Of a stretch of 64,000 nucleotides of DNA, positions 43,561 to 54,699 are shown in pieces (position 1 is the stretch's first letter; every line of letters begins with the position of its first letter). Source of the stretch: Nocardia miyunensis NBRC 108239 (GTDB lineage: Bacteria; Actinomycetota; Actinomycetes; Mycobacteriales; Mycobacteriaceae); the NCBI RefSeq assembly GCF_001613065.1, contig NZ_BDBQ01000031.1, positions 84,912 to 148,911 on the forward strand, in the 5' to 3' direction. A model generated the notes under the pieces. The model was not told the DNA's origin and did no database searches. It saw only the letters and a list, made by a program, of their open reading frames with translations. The translations under genes and the position numbers were made by a program.

Positions 43561-43678
43561 TTGGCCTCCGCTTCGCTCCGGCGTGTTCGCGGCGCTCTGA
43601 GGCTTACCGCTCGGCCCCGTGTCGGGCACTCGTTCCTCGCACCCGCCACGCGTCCGAGCGGCAAGCCGCGCCGCGAAC
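43561..43678. repeat. Dispersed repeat copy B plus long hairpin element
   Basis: The 23-bp dispersed repeat at 43561-43583 is identical to copy A and sits 20 bp upstream of the osmC start codon. It abuts a large hairpin: GTTCGCGGCGC (43585-43595) pairs perfectly with GCGCCGCGAAC (43668-43678), and inside that GGCTTACCGCTCGG (43601-43614) pairs with CCGAGCGGCAAGCC (43654-43667) at 13 of 14 positions, with a 5-nt bulge and a 39-nt loop. Not part of any gene seen. Confidence 0.75.
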
Positions 43679-43682
43679 CGGA

Positions 43683-43764
43683 GGTTGGCGTTGTCCACGG
43701 TCGACGTTGTCCGGGGTCGACGTTACTCGGAGGTCCGCGTTATCCCGGGGTCGACGGGTTGCGG
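43683..43764. repeat. 16-bp tandem repeat, about five copies
   Basis: Degenerate copies of GGTCGACGTTGTCCGG: 43683-43698, 43699-43714, 43715-43730, 43731-43747 and 43748-43764. The array runs up to the last codons of the ABC permease gene. Confidence 0.75.
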
Positions 43765-43765
43765 C

Positions 43766-44614
43766 TCAGGCCATGTCGCGGCGGCGCAGCAACCACACCG
43801 TGACGACCGCGAAGCCGACGATGTAGACCGCGAGAATCACGAAAGACGCCGGACGCGAGAGGATGTCGAGCACACCCGGGGTCGAACCTCCGGAAACCGT
43901 GCGCATCGCACCGGCGAGCGAACCCGCGGCGGTGCCGGGCAGGTGATCGGTGATCGCCCGGATCGGCGAGAAGATCGACGCGACGCCGCGGAGCAGATTC
44001 TCCACCACGAGTACCCACACCAGCCCGAGTCCGACCGCCAGCGCCGGCCCGCGAGCCAGTACGCCGATCAACGCGCCCGCCAACGTCCACATCCCGAGAA
44101 TCGCTGCGCCCGTTGCGATTCCGAGCAACGATCGCCCAGCTCCCGGCAGTGCGACGGATTGATGCTGCACCACACCGATGATCGCGGCCACACCGGTGTC
44201 GACCAGGAACGCGCTCAGCACCAGCGCGACGACCACGACCGCCGATGCCAGCACCGTCCCACCGGCCACCCGGGCGCGCGAGGGCCCCTGGGTGAACACG
44301 GTTTTCCAAGTGCCCCAGCTGTATCCGCTTCCGGTCACCAGCGCGCCGAGCACCAGCATCAACCCGCCCCCGAACATCGCCATCCCCTGCGTGAACACCT
44401 CGGGCACCGCAGCGGGCAGCATCTGCTGCAACAGGATCGCCCGCGGCTGCCCGTTGGACATGCGCGTCGACGAGCCCGTGGCATAGGCAAGATAGTTGAA
44501 CAGATAGGCGAATACGAGGTTGAGCACGATCCAGGTGCCCAGGATGATCCAGAACGCGGGCCAGCGGCTCAGGCGGGCGAATTCGGCTCGGGTGCAGGCG
44601 ATCAGGTCCGTCAT
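43766..44614 (-). CDS. ABC exporter permease (ABC-2 type)
   Basis: A 282-residue membrane protein with about six transmembrane helices (FWIILGTWIVLNLVFAYLFN, then GGGLMLVLGALVTGSGYSWG, VVVVALVLSAFLVDTG, and FVILAVYIVGFAVVTVWLLR). The segment GSGYSWGTWKTVFTQGPSRA is typical of ABC-2 permeases. It overlaps the ATPase gene by 4 bp, so the two form one exporter. The substrate is unknown; next to a two-component system it may be for an antimicrobial or lipid. Confidence 0.82.
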   Translation of the reverse strand: MTDLIACTRAEFARLSRWPAFWIILGTWIVLNLVFAYLFNYLAYATGSSTRMSNGQPRAILLQQMLPAAVPEVFTQGMAMFGGGLMLVLGALVTGSGYSWGTWKTVFTQGPSRARVAGGTVLASAVVVVALVLSAFLVDTGVAAIIGVVQHQSVALPGAGRSLLGIATGAAILGMWTLAGALIGVLARGPALAVGLGLVWVLVVENLLRGVASIFSPIRAITDHLPGTAAGSLAGAMRTVSGGSTPGVLDILSRPASFVILAVYIVGFAVVTVWLLRRRDMA

Positions 44615-45528
44615 GACACATTCTCCAGCTTCGTCATCTCGAAGAAGACTTCTTCCAGCGAACGCTCGTCGCTGCGCAGCTCCAGCAGGTCCGCACCCGC
44701 CTCGACCACCGCACGAGCCACCTCGGGCGCCATTGCCACACCGGCATCGACTCTGATGCCGCCGGTGGTCAGCAGTGCGGTTCGGTCGCCCACCGCGGCG
44801 CGGACCGCCGGGAAGGCCAGTTCCACCGGTTCCGCTCGCAGGAAAAGCGTTGCCGTGCCGCGCAATTCGCGCACCGTCGATTCGGTGAGCAGGCGGCCGT
44901 GCGATATGACGCCGACGCGGTCGCAGATCTCCTGCACTTCGCTGAGCAGGTGCGAGGACAGCACGACGGTGTGCCCTTCGGCGGCCAATCCGGTGATGAG
45001 CTCACGCATCTCGGCCATCCCGGCCGGATCGAGCCCGTTGGTGGGTTCGTCGAGGATCAGCAGATCCGGGTGGCCCAGCAGAGCCGCGGCGACCCCGAGA
45101 CGCTGTTTCATCCCCAGTGAGTAGGCGCGGAACCGGTCGTTCCCGCGAGCGGCCAGTCCGACCCGGTCGAGTGCCTCCTCGGCGTCGTCGCGGGTGCAGC
45201 CCCGATAACGCGCCAGCACCCGCAGGTTGTCCCGGCCGGACAGGTACGGGAAGAAGCCCGGCCCCTCGATCAGCACGCCGATCCGGCGCAGCGCCGCGGG
45301 ATCGCCGGGTGGCCGCCCCAGGACCGTCGCGCGGCCCGAGGTCGGCCGGACAAGGCCCACCAGCATGCGCAGCGTGGTGGTCTTCCCGGCCCCGTTCGGT
45401 CCGAGGAAGCCGTAGATCTGCCCGGCCCCGACGGTCATGCCGACGGCATCGACGGCGGTGTGTGCGCCGTAGCGTTTGGTCAGCGCCTCGGTGCGCACGA
45501 CTGCCGCGGCGGGATCCGATTCGTTCAT
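44611..45528 (-). CDS. ABC exporter ATPase (CcmA/DrrA type)
   Basis: A 305-residue ABC ATPase: Walker A GPNGAGKTT, Q-loop region IGVLIEGPGFFPYLSGRDNL, signature YSLGMKQRLG (in place of LSGGQ, as common in this group), Walker B LLILDEPTNGLDP and H-loop VVLSSHLL. The C-terminal DUF4162-like tail ends LEEVFFEMTKLENVS. The ATG at 45528 was chosen over an upstream start that would add a Cys-rich lead. Coupled to the permease. Confidence 0.88.
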   Translation of the reverse strand: MNESDPAAAVVRTEALTKRYGAHTAVDAVGMTVGAGQIYGFLGPNGAGKTTTLRMLVGLVRPTSGRATVLGRPPGDPAALRRIGVLIEGPGFFPYLSGRDNLRVLARYRGCTRDDAEEALDRVGLAARGNDRFRAYSLGMKQRLGVAAALLGHPDLLILDEPTNGLDPAGMAEMRELITGLAAEGHTVVLSSHLLSEVQEICDRVGVISHGRLLTESTVRELRGTATLFLRAEPVELAFPAVRAAVGDRTALLTTGGIRVDAGVAMAPEVARAVVEAGADLLELRSDERSLEEVFFEMTKLENVS

Positions 45529-46031
45529 GCCATCGAGAATCCGCCCGCAGCCGGGTCGCACACATCCGCCGACGAGCGTGACCCGGCCTACGCATTCCGA
45601 CGTATCCACCGCATGCGATCAGAACAGGTGCAATCGGACGCATCCGAACCCCTCCACACGCAGCGCCCGAAGCCCGGCGTGATCGCATAGCCCCGGCAGC
45701 CGGCGCCCAGCCACCTCACATCTACACGCACCCAGCGCGGCGCACACGCTGCATCCAGAACCAGTACGACCTACCGCATCCGCGCACATCCCCCAGGCAG
45801 CGGCCGAGCCCGGCACAATCCGCACACCGGCACCTTGCACACACTGCATCCGGAACCGGCACGACACACACCTCAACGCAGCGCACACACGCCACCCGGA
45901 ACCGGCGCGACCCACAATCCGCACACACCCACCGGCGATGTCCGAACCGGCCCGATCGGGGCCGTACGTATCTGGACGTAATTCGCCGCGCGCGGCGTCC
46001 CGAACCGCCCGCACGGCGTTACGGTTCGACT
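45529..46031. repeat. Intergenic region with degenerate roughly 47-bp repeats
   Basis: About 500 bp between the divergent ABC ATPase and histidine kinase genes. Related segments of the type CGCACACNCTGCATCCGGAA start near 45741, 45836 and 45882, at multiples of about 47 bp, with a weaker copy near 45788. An open Cys-rich frame on the minus strand across it is a by-product of the repeat. Promoters of both flanking operons must lie here. Confidence 0.5.
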
Positions 46032-47228
46032 GTGGAAGCGCGCAGGCGGCACCGTGGCCGGGTTCTGTTACCGGCGCTGATCGCCGCCGTCGTCCAGATG
46101 GGGGCGGGCGGCAGGGCGAATGCGCATTGGCACGAGACCGGCTCGCGGCAGCTCGACGCGCTGGGTTACACGCTGTTGCTGGCGGGTCCGGCCCTGCTGC
46201 TGGCGCGTCGCGCGTATCCGCGAGCGGTGCTGTACGCGGTATCGCTCCTCACGCTGGCCTATCTGCTGATGGGATACGGATACGGCCCGATCTTCATCGC
46301 GCTGGCGATCGCGTTCCTGTCCGCGGCCCAGCGTGGTTCGCGCTGGTACACCTATCCGATCGTGCCGCTGGGTTATCTGCTGATGGTGTGGCCCGCGCCG
46401 TTCCTGCCGGGACATCCGACCAATTACTGGCAGATCGTCGGGCTGTTCGCCTGGCTGTCGGTGCTGGTGGCGCTGGCCGAGGGGATGCGGCAGCGGCGGG
46501 CGGTGCTGGTCGCGCGCCGGCAACGGGCCGAGGCCGCGCAGCGCAACGAGCAGGCCGAACGGGCGCGTGCGGAGGCTCGACGTGAACAGCGCGCCACGCA
46601 GGAGCGTCTGGCCATCGCGCGCGAGCTGCACGACGTTCTCGCGCACAGTCTTTCACTGATCAACGTGCAATCCTCGGTGGCGCTGGAACTGCTCGACCGC
46701 AAACCCGAACAGGCCGCGACGGCGCTGGCCGCGATCAAATCCGCCAGCCGCGACGCGCTCGGCGAGGTGCACGCGCTGCTGCAGTCCATTCGCGCTGGCG
46801 CGGAAAACGTTGCGGCGCCGGTGAGTCCGGCCGTGCGGGTGGGCGATCTGGACGCGTTGCTCGAACCCGCCCGCGCGGCGGGCCTGATGGTTCGAGCCGA
46901 GGTGACCGGTGATCCCGTGCGGCTGCCCGCGGTACTGGACGTGGCAGCCGCCCGGATCGTGCGGGAATCGCTGACCAACGTACTGCGGCACGCTCCGGGC
47001 GCGAATGCCGTTGTGAGCGTGAACTATTCCCCGGACGAGCTGCGGCTCGTCGTCGAGAACACCGCACCCGCGATTACTCCACAACCATCCACAACCCCCG
47101 GCGGGAATGGCATCCCCGGCATGATCGAACGAGCACACGCACTCAACGGCGAGCTGACCGCCATCCCGTTGCGCACCGGTGGATTCCGCGTGACCGGGCG
47201 GCTTCCTATTCCACAGGAGTCCCGATGA
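46032..47228 (+). CDS. Two-component sensor histidine kinase (NarL/DesK type)
   Basis: A 398-residue kinase with about five transmembrane helices in residues 10-150 (VLYAVSLLTLAYLLMGYGYG and others), a coiled-coil (residues about 155-195), the HisKA_3 phosphoacceptor ARELHDVLAHSLSLINVQSS (the His in ELHDVLAH), and a HATPase_c domain (IVRESLTNVLRHAPGANAVV, the N-box, then GGNGIPGMIERA). No extracellular sensor domain; sensing is probably within the membrane. GTG start. It pairs with the response regulator 111 bp downstream. Confidence 0.87.
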   Translation: MEARRRHRGRVLLPALIAAVVQMGAGGRANAHWHETGSRQLDALGYTLLLAGPALLLARRAYPRAVLYAVSLLTLAYLLMGYGYGPIFIALAIAFLSAAQRGSRWYTYPIVPLGYLLMVWPAPFLPGHPTNYWQIVGLFAWLSVLVALAEGMRQRRAVLVARRQRAEAAQRNEQAERARAEARREQRATQERLAIARELHDVLAHSLSLINVQSSVALELLDRKPEQAATALAAIKSASRDALGEVHALLQSIRAGAENVAAPVSPAVRVGDLDALLEPARAAGLMVRAEVTGDPVRLPAVLDVAAARIVRESLTNVLRHAPGANAVVSVNYSPDELRLVVENTAPAITPQPSTTPGGNGIPGMIERAHALNGELTAIPLRTGGFRVTGRLPIPQESR

Positions 47229-47339
47229 TCCCCAACCGTCCTCGACCGGTCGACGACCGCCACCAGCGCGACCATGATGTCGTCGCATCGTGGTCGGCGG
47301 CGACGCAGGCGTACGGGCGAGGAGCGAAGAGGTGATGGT

Positions 47340-48002
47340 GTGAGTATTCGAGTCCTGGTCGCCGACGATCAGGCGCTGGTGCGCGGCGGATTCGCCGCCC
47401 TGCTGGACGCGCAGGACGGCATCGAGGTCGTGGGCGAGGCCGACAACGGCGAACAGGCCGTGCGGATGTCCCGGGAACTGATGCCCGACGTGGTGCTGAT
47501 GGATATCCGAATGCCGGTGCTGGACGGTCTCGCCGCGACCCGCGCGATCGCGGCCGATCCCGCCCTGAGCGTGGTGAAGGTGGTGGTGCTGACCACCTTC
47601 GAACTGGACGAGTACGTCTTCGAGGCAATGCGTTCGGGCGCAACGGGTTTCCTGGTCAAACATACCGAACCGGCCGATCTGGTCCGGGCGGTGCGCGTGG
47701 TGGCCGACGGTGATGCGCTGTTGTCCCCCAGCGTGACTCGGCGTCTGGTAGCGGAATTCGCCTCGCGCGCGAAGCCCGCGCCCGCAACCGAACTCAGCGA
47801 GCTGACCGATCGCGAACGCGAGGTGATGACGCTCGTCGCCGAGGGTCTGACCAATGCCGAGATCGCCGAGCGCCTGTTCATGAGCCCCGCTACCGCCCGC
47901 ACGCACGTCAGCCGAATCCTGTTGAAACTCGAGGCGCGCGACCGGACTCAGCTGGTCGTGATGGCTTACGAATCCGGTCTGGTCCGGCCCGGCTGGCAAT
48001 AG
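47340..48002 (+). CDS. NarL/LuxR-family response regulator
   Basis: A 220-residue regulator with a receiver domain (SIRVLVADDQALVRGGFAAL, phosphoacceptor aspartate in VVLMDIRMPVLDG, the T in VVLTTFELDE, the K in FLVKHTEP) and a C-terminal LuxR-type helix-turn-helix (LTDREREVMTLVAEGLTNAE, then SPATARTHVSRILLKLEARD). The GTG at 47340 is used, preceded by GAAGAGG. Partner of the upstream kinase; the divergent ABC exporter is a plausible target. Confidence 0.9.
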   Translation: MSIRVLVADDQALVRGGFAALLDAQDGIEVVGEADNGEQAVRMSRELMPDVVLMDIRMPVLDGLAATRAIAADPALSVVKVVVLTTFELDEYVFEAMRSGATGFLVKHTEPADLVRAVRVVADGDALLSPSVTRRLVAEFASRAKPAPATELSELTDREREVMTLVAEGLTNAEIAERLFMSPATARTHVSRILLKLEARDRTQLVVMAYESGLVRPGWQ

Positions 48003-48085
48003 CGACGGCCGCGGTTCGAGCGGGAATGATTCGTCGTCCCCGAGAGCTGTTCGAAAGTGACGACACTCACCCGCAGGAGATTTCG

Positions 48086-48880
48086 ATGACCATACGATTC
48101 GGCACGATGCAGGCCCCGAGATCGGCGGCGGACTGGCTCGAGACCGCCAGAACCGCTGAGCGACAGGGCTATCACACGATCCTGATGCCCGATACGCTGC
48201 GCACCGCGTCTCCCTTTCCGGCCCTGGCCGCCGCGGCGGCGGTGACCACCACACTGCGCGTGCGCCCGAACGTCATCGCGGCGCCGCTGCGCACGGCCGC
48301 GGCCACCGTTCGGGAAATCGCCGCGCTGCAACAGCTTTCCGACGGCCGCTTCGAACTGGGGATCGGCATCGGACGTCCCGACGCACTGCAGGAAGCCGAA
48401 AAGCTGGGCCGGCCGGGCGGTTCGGCCTCTCAGCGCCGCGCCGATCTGATCGAGACCGTGACGGCCGTGCGCGCCGAGGTCGATCCCGCACCGCCGGTGA
48501 TGATCGCCGCCTCGGGACCGCGCATGCTCGCGGCCGCCGGACGAATCGCCGACCGCGTCCTGTTCGCGTTGTATCCGACGGCCACCGAGAACGACCTGGC
48601 CCAGATGATCGCCACGGTGCGCGAGAACGCCGATCGCCCGGTCGCATTCACCACTCAGCTGATCGGCATCGGCGATCAGCTGGCCCCACCGCCGGGCAAC
48701 TGGCAGGTCCCGCCCCCCGCCGAACTGCGCGAAGCAGGCTCGGTCGCCCTGCTCCCCGCCGACCCCGCCGAGGCCGTCGCGATCCTGGAACGCCGCCGGG
48801 ACACCTACGGCATCGATGAGGTGATCGTCCCGGGCGCACTGGCCGAGGCATTCCAGCCCATCCTCGACCGGCTGCGCTGA
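48086..48880 (+). CDS. LLM-class (luciferase-like) oxidoreductase
   Basis: A 264-residue TIM-barrel protein of the bacterial luciferase-like family, often F420-dependent in actinobacteria (MTIRFGTMQAPRSAADWLET, the segment RVRPNVIAAPLRTAAATVRE, LSDGRFELGIGIGRPDALQE, and ELREAGSVALLP). The RFELGIGIG motif is the flavin/F420 phosphate-binding loop. The ATG at 48086 follows CAGGAG. Substrate unknown. Confidence 0.82.
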   Translation: MTIRFGTMQAPRSAADWLETARTAERQGYHTILMPDTLRTASPFPALAAAAAVTTTLRVRPNVIAAPLRTAAATVREIAALQQLSDGRFELGIGIGRPDALQEAEKLGRPGGSASQRRADLIETVTAVRAEVDPAPPVMIAASGPRMLAAAGRIADRVLFALYPTATENDLAQMIATVRENADRPVAFTTQLIGIGDQLAPPPGNWQVPPPAELREAGSVALLPADPAEAVAILERRRDTYGIDEVIVPGALAEAFQPILDRLR

Positions 48881-48898
48881 ACGTCGACGAGCGTTGCC

Positions 48899-49275
48899 GG
48901 GGCCTGCCCGGCACCATCGGCGGGCGGGCAACACTCTCGGTGAACGTGCATCACCGTCGGCCGGCGCGCAGCACTCCCGGCGAGCACGCAACACTCCCGG
49001 CGAGCACGCAGCACCGTCGGCGGGCACGCAACACTCCCGGCGAGCACGCAACATCGTCGGCGGGCACGCAACACCGTCGGCGGGCACGCAACACTCCCGG
49101 CGAGCACGCAACACCGTCGGCCAGCACGCAACACTCCCGGCCAGCACGCAACACCGTCGGGCGGGCGCGCAGCACTCCCGGCGAGCGTGCGGCACCATTG
49201 TCAGGGCGTGCAGCACTCTCCGTGAACGTGCGGCACCGATGACGGGCGCGCGGCGCTATCGGTGAACGGATAAGC
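48899..49275. repeat. 20-bp minisatellite, about 18 copies
   Basis: A tandem array of a 20-bp unit, consensus GGCGRGCACGCAACACYSYC, best conserved from 48959 to 49158 and decaying at both ends. Unit variants alternate between endings CACTCCC and CACCGTC, and between GGCGAG, GGCGGG and GGCCAG starts. It fills the whole gap between the ends of two convergent genes. All frames are open across much of it because of the repeat, so frames there are not genes. Confidence 0.9.
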
Positions 49276-49276
49276 G

Positions 49277-50092
49277 CTATCGGTGGGCGGCGCGGCGCTG
49301 GCGGGCCGCTTCGTACAGCAGGACCGATCCGGCGGTGGCGGCGTTGAGGCTGCTCGCGCCGCCGCCGATCGGGATGCGGACGATATCGTCGCAGGCTTCC
49401 CGCCAGCGCGCGCTCAGGCCCGTGGTCTCGTTGCCGATGACGATCAGGCGCGGCCCGGTCAGGTCGTAGTCGGCGATATCGGCGGTGCCGTGCTCGTCGG
49501 TGCCGACGATGCGCAGCGGAATTCCCGCGCGCTGCCGCTCACGCGCCCAGGCTGACACCTCGTCGGTGGATCGGGCCCGCACCACCGGCAGGCTGAACAG
49601 CGAGCCCGTGCTCGCCCGCACCGCCTTCGGGTCGTAGATATCCGCGGCATGTCCGGTGACCACGACCGCGGACGCGCCGAAGGCATCGGCCGACCGGATC
49701 AGCGTGCCGACGTTGCCGGGACTGACCGGCCGATCGAAGACGATCCCGAAAAAGTCTGGCCCGCAAGGGATCCGGTCGAAGTCGTCGGGCCGGGCCACCC
49801 CCACCGCGATCAACTCCGGCTCGCCCGACCCCCGCTCCCCCAACTCGGCCAGCAATTCCGGCAGCACCTCGATGACCTCGGCAGCACTGTCGCGAATGAT
49901 CCCCCGCGCCCATTCCGACAGTTGCGCGCCCTCCGGCCGCAATAAACTCTCGAACCGCCACCCGTTCGCCACCGCCAGCGAAATCGGCCGCACCCCCTGA
50001 ATCAGGAACACCCCGGCCCGCTGCCGTTTGTTCCGATTGGTCAGCAACGCCTCCCACTGCTGAAACCTGGCATTTCTGACGGTGACCTTCAG
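49277..50092 (-). CDS. TrmH-family RNA 2'-O-methyltransferase, probable CTG start
   Basis: A 271-residue SpoU methyltransferase: the segment RNKRQRAGVFLIQGVRPISL, then FDRPVSPGNVGTLIRSADAF, RLIVIGNETTGLSARWREAC and IPIGGGASSLNAATAGSVLL (knot motifs 1-3). The first ATG/GTG/TTG codon in frame is TTG at 50047, but 15 further in-frame codons upstream read LKVTVRNARFQQWEA, the expected family N-terminus, and begin at a CTG (50092-50090). A GAGGAAGG ribosome site lies about 8 bp before that CTG, and a stop codon lies six codons further up. No canonical start exists in between, so initiation at CTG is inferred. Confidence 0.85.
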   Translation of the reverse strand: MKVTVRNARFQQWEALLTNRNKRQRAGVFLIQGVRPISLAVANGWRFESLLRPEGAQLSEWARGIIRDSAAEVIEVLPELLAELGERGSGEPELIAVGVARPDDFDRIPCGPDFFGIVFDRPVSPGNVGTLIRSADAFGASAVVVTGHAADIYDPKAVRASTGSLFSLPVVRARSTDEVSAWARERQRAGIPLRIVGTDEHGTADIADYDLTGPRLIVIGNETTGLSARWREACDDIVRIPIGGGASSLNAATAGSVLLYEAARQRRAAHR

Positions 50093-50415
50093 CGATCCGG
50101 CCTTCCTCGTTCAGGTCCGGCGTCAACCGGGCCGTGTTGGTGGCAGACGATTACGCTACCGGCCGTACAGGACAGCGGGTGCAACGCAGCCATCCCTCCC
50201 GGCATACACGGCCACCATTACCGCCGACCGCCCACACTCACCACTCTCATTACCACCGAGCCCACCGCAGTCTGGAGATACTCCGGTGCACGATCGACAG
50301 ACCCCGTAGGCGCGGCTCCCGAAACCGCTGGCAAGGGGCCTACCCGTGAAGCGTCACCGGAATATGACGCACGGCCCCTCCCGGATGGGAGGGGCCGTGC
50401 GACGGTATTGCCGAT
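50093..50415 (-). terminator. clpC1 downstream region with terminator hairpin
   Basis: A perfect 14-bp inverted repeat (GCACGGCCCCTCCC, 50369-50382, and GGGAGGGGCCGTGC, 50387-50400; loop GGAT) begins 16 bp after the clpC1 stop. It is the terminator of clpC1 on the minus strand. The remainder of this 320-bp gap, up to the methyltransferase gene start, shows no gene. Confidence 0.85.
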
Positions 50416-52953
<2,538 letters not shown>

Positions 52954-53467
52954 CGCTCCCTCACTCTCCTGCTCCGACATTCCGGCATCCGGCGCTTCAG
53001 ACGACTGAGCGCAAGCCTGCCATGAAGCCCTGGGGCTGCATCCCCCGCCTCCACTCTAGTTGGCCGGGGTCGCGGGCGTCGTCCGTCCACCCTATTGCGA
53101 ACGTCCGACAACCCGTCTCATTCATGCATAACGCGACGGTCCCCGCATTCGTTTCCGACCCGACTATGCCGACAGCGAACAACCGGTATCCGGGGCCCGC
53201 GCCTCGCTCCGGTGGCGTCGGCCGACTTCAGACCTGACGTTACCGGGAGTCGGCGGAGCTCAGGCAAGCGAGAGCCGAGGTCCGACAAGTCCCCTGCCCG
53301 CCGCCGGTGATTGCGGGCGGATCTCTCCGCACACAACCAACCACCTCGTAACGTGCCCAGCGGCGAAGCGTCTCCGTCCCGCTGGAAGTCGCCCGCGAAG
53401 CGAAAGGCTCAGCAAGAACACCTGAAGGGTTTTCGGCGCGGAGCGGAGGCCAGAAACACAGCAGATA
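52954..53467. other. clpC1 promoter region with dyad and dispersed repeat copy C
   Basis: About 510 bp without a gene. An imperfect dyad, GCGCTTCAG-ACGA-CTGAGCGC at 52992-53012, lies 39 bp upstream of the clpC1 start and could be a regulator site. At 53434-53452 the minus strand carries TGGCCTCCGCTCCGCGCCG, a related copy (17/19) of the dispersed gene-edge repeat, 15 bp beyond the stop of the FHA gene. Confidence 0.55.
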
Positions 53468-54091
53468 TTACAGATCGCGCTCTGCGATGATGCCGCTCTG
53501 CAGGGCCAGGCCCGCGAGACGCACTCGCTTCTGGTTCTGCGGCAGGTCCTCCACGCCGAACTTCGAAAACAGCGTGCGCAGATGGGTTTTGATGGCGTCC
53601 ACGCTCAGGAACAGCTCGTCGGCGATCTGCTGATTCGATGCGGGGGTGGCGAACCCGGCATTGTTCTTGTACGGGCGGCACAGCGCGATCAGTACCGCGC
53701 GCTGGGTATCGGTGAGCGAGCGCAGCGTCGGGAACGAGCCCGAGGAGATGCGCGTCGCGTCATCGGGCGCACCGCTGTAGTCGTGGAAGGACACCAGCGA
53801 GGTGCCCACCCGGATCCGGTCTCCGGCGGCGAGGCGGCGACGGCCCGCCAGACGCTCACCGTTGACGAAAGTGCCGTTGCGCGAAAGGCCGTCGTCCACG
53901 ATCGTCCACTGCGCGCCCAGATACTCCACCGCCGCGTGCAACCGCGAGACCTCCGCGTCCCACGACAGCGTCAGATCCGCCTGCGGCGAGCGCCCGATGG
54001 TGATGCGCTGCTGATCTGGACTGAGTGTCAACTCCTGTTGACGCCCGGCATCGTCCGCGAAGCGTAGGAAAGATCCCCGGAAAACGCTCAC
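53468..54091 (-). CDS. FHA domain protein with C-terminal LuxR-like helix-turn-helix
   Basis: A 207-residue protein. Residues about 25-105 form a forkhead-associated phosphothreonine-binding domain (ITIGRSPQADLTLS, VSRLHAAVEY, then DDGLSRNGTFVNGERLAG). Residues about 120-205 resemble a LuxR-type helix-turn-helix (LTDTQRAVLIALCRPYKNNA, then SNQQIADELFLSVDAIKTHL, RTLFSKFGVEDLPQNQKR). The combination suggests a transcription factor controlled by Ser/Thr kinase phosphorylation. No kinase gene is adjacent. GTG start. It lies downstream of lsr2, same strand. Confidence 0.8.
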   Translation of the reverse strand: MSVFRGSFLRFADDAGRQQELTLSPDQQRITIGRSPQADLTLSWDAEVSRLHAAVEYLGAQWTIVDDGLSRNGTFVNGERLAGRRRLAAGDRIRVGTSLVSFHDYSGAPDDATRISSGSFPTLRSLTDTQRAVLIALCRPYKNNAGFATPASNQQIADELFLSVDAIKTHLRTLFSKFGVEDLPQNQKRVRLAGLALQSGIIAERDL

Positions 54092-54232
54092 CGCGACGAC
54101 ACCTCGGTCACCGGAACCAACGACGTATTCTGCACAGTTTCCATGGTGCCGCGCCCTCCCGGCACGAGCAAGATCGTATAGTTGACAACCCCGGAAGTCG
54201 GGTCACCGGTTATATCCGATATGCATGAAAAC

Positions 54233-54278
54233 GCCGCCGCTGTCCGGATGTCGCACGATTCCTCCGGACCGCGGCGGC
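54233..54278 (-). terminator. Terminator hairpin after lsr2
   Basis: GCCGCCGC-T-GTCCGGA pairs with TCCGGAC-C-GCGGCGGC (15 of 16 positions, 14-nt loop), about 50 bp beyond the lsr2 stop. The rest of the 239-bp gap holds nothing clear. Confidence 0.75.
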
Positions 54279-54330
54279 ACAATGGGAACAACCCGTCGGC
54301 GTCCCGGCGGCCGATGTACTAGTGGCCGTA

Positions 54331-54699
54331 CTAGTTGGTGCGGCCGACTTCCTTGTTGTACGCGTCGGTAATTTCCGCGGAGATACGTCCGCGCGCGGAG
54401 ACCTTGTGACCCTTGCGCCGCGCCCATTCACGAATTGCGGCACTCTGCTCACGATCCATCGACACCCGACTCTTCGGCGCACCCGTGTTCACACCCGCCG
54501 CCTTGCCGCCGCGCCGACGGCCGCTCACCCGACGTGCGCTGGCGACCCAGGTTTCCAGGCCGTCACGCAGCTTCGCCGCGTTTGTCGTGGACAAGTCGAT
54601 CTCGTATGAAACACCGTCGATCGCAAACTCGATGGTCTCATCCGCGATGGACTCCCCATCGACATCGTCGATCAGGCTAACGGTGACCTTCTTTGCCAT
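54331..54699 (-). CDS. lsr2: Lsr2 nucleoid-associated silencer
   Basis: A 122-residue H-NS-like protein that oligomerises through its N-terminal domain ([40 protein letters not shown]) and binds AT-rich DNA minor grooves through a C-terminal domain with the RGR hook ([20 protein letters not shown]103-R105). A flexible basic linker lies between ([14 protein letters not shown]). It silences horizontally acquired genes. The ATG at 54699 follows GAGAGGACG. Located between clpC1 and lysS as in mycobacteria. Confidence 0.96.
   Translation of the reverse strand: MAKKVTVSLIDDVDGESIADETIEFAIDGVSYEIDLSTTNAAKLRDGLETWVASARRVSGRRRGGKAAGVNTGAPKSRVSMDREQSAAIREWARRKGHKVSARGRISAEITDAYNKEVGRTN

Noticed and set aside
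45619..46014. A Cys-rich 131-residue minus-strand protein
   Set aside because: The composition comes from the degenerate 47-bp repeats; no ribosome site or family, and repeat length is not a multiple of three.
48899..49275. CRISPR array
   Set aside because: Units are contiguous 20-bp repeats without unique spacers, and there are no cas genes; it is a minisatellite.
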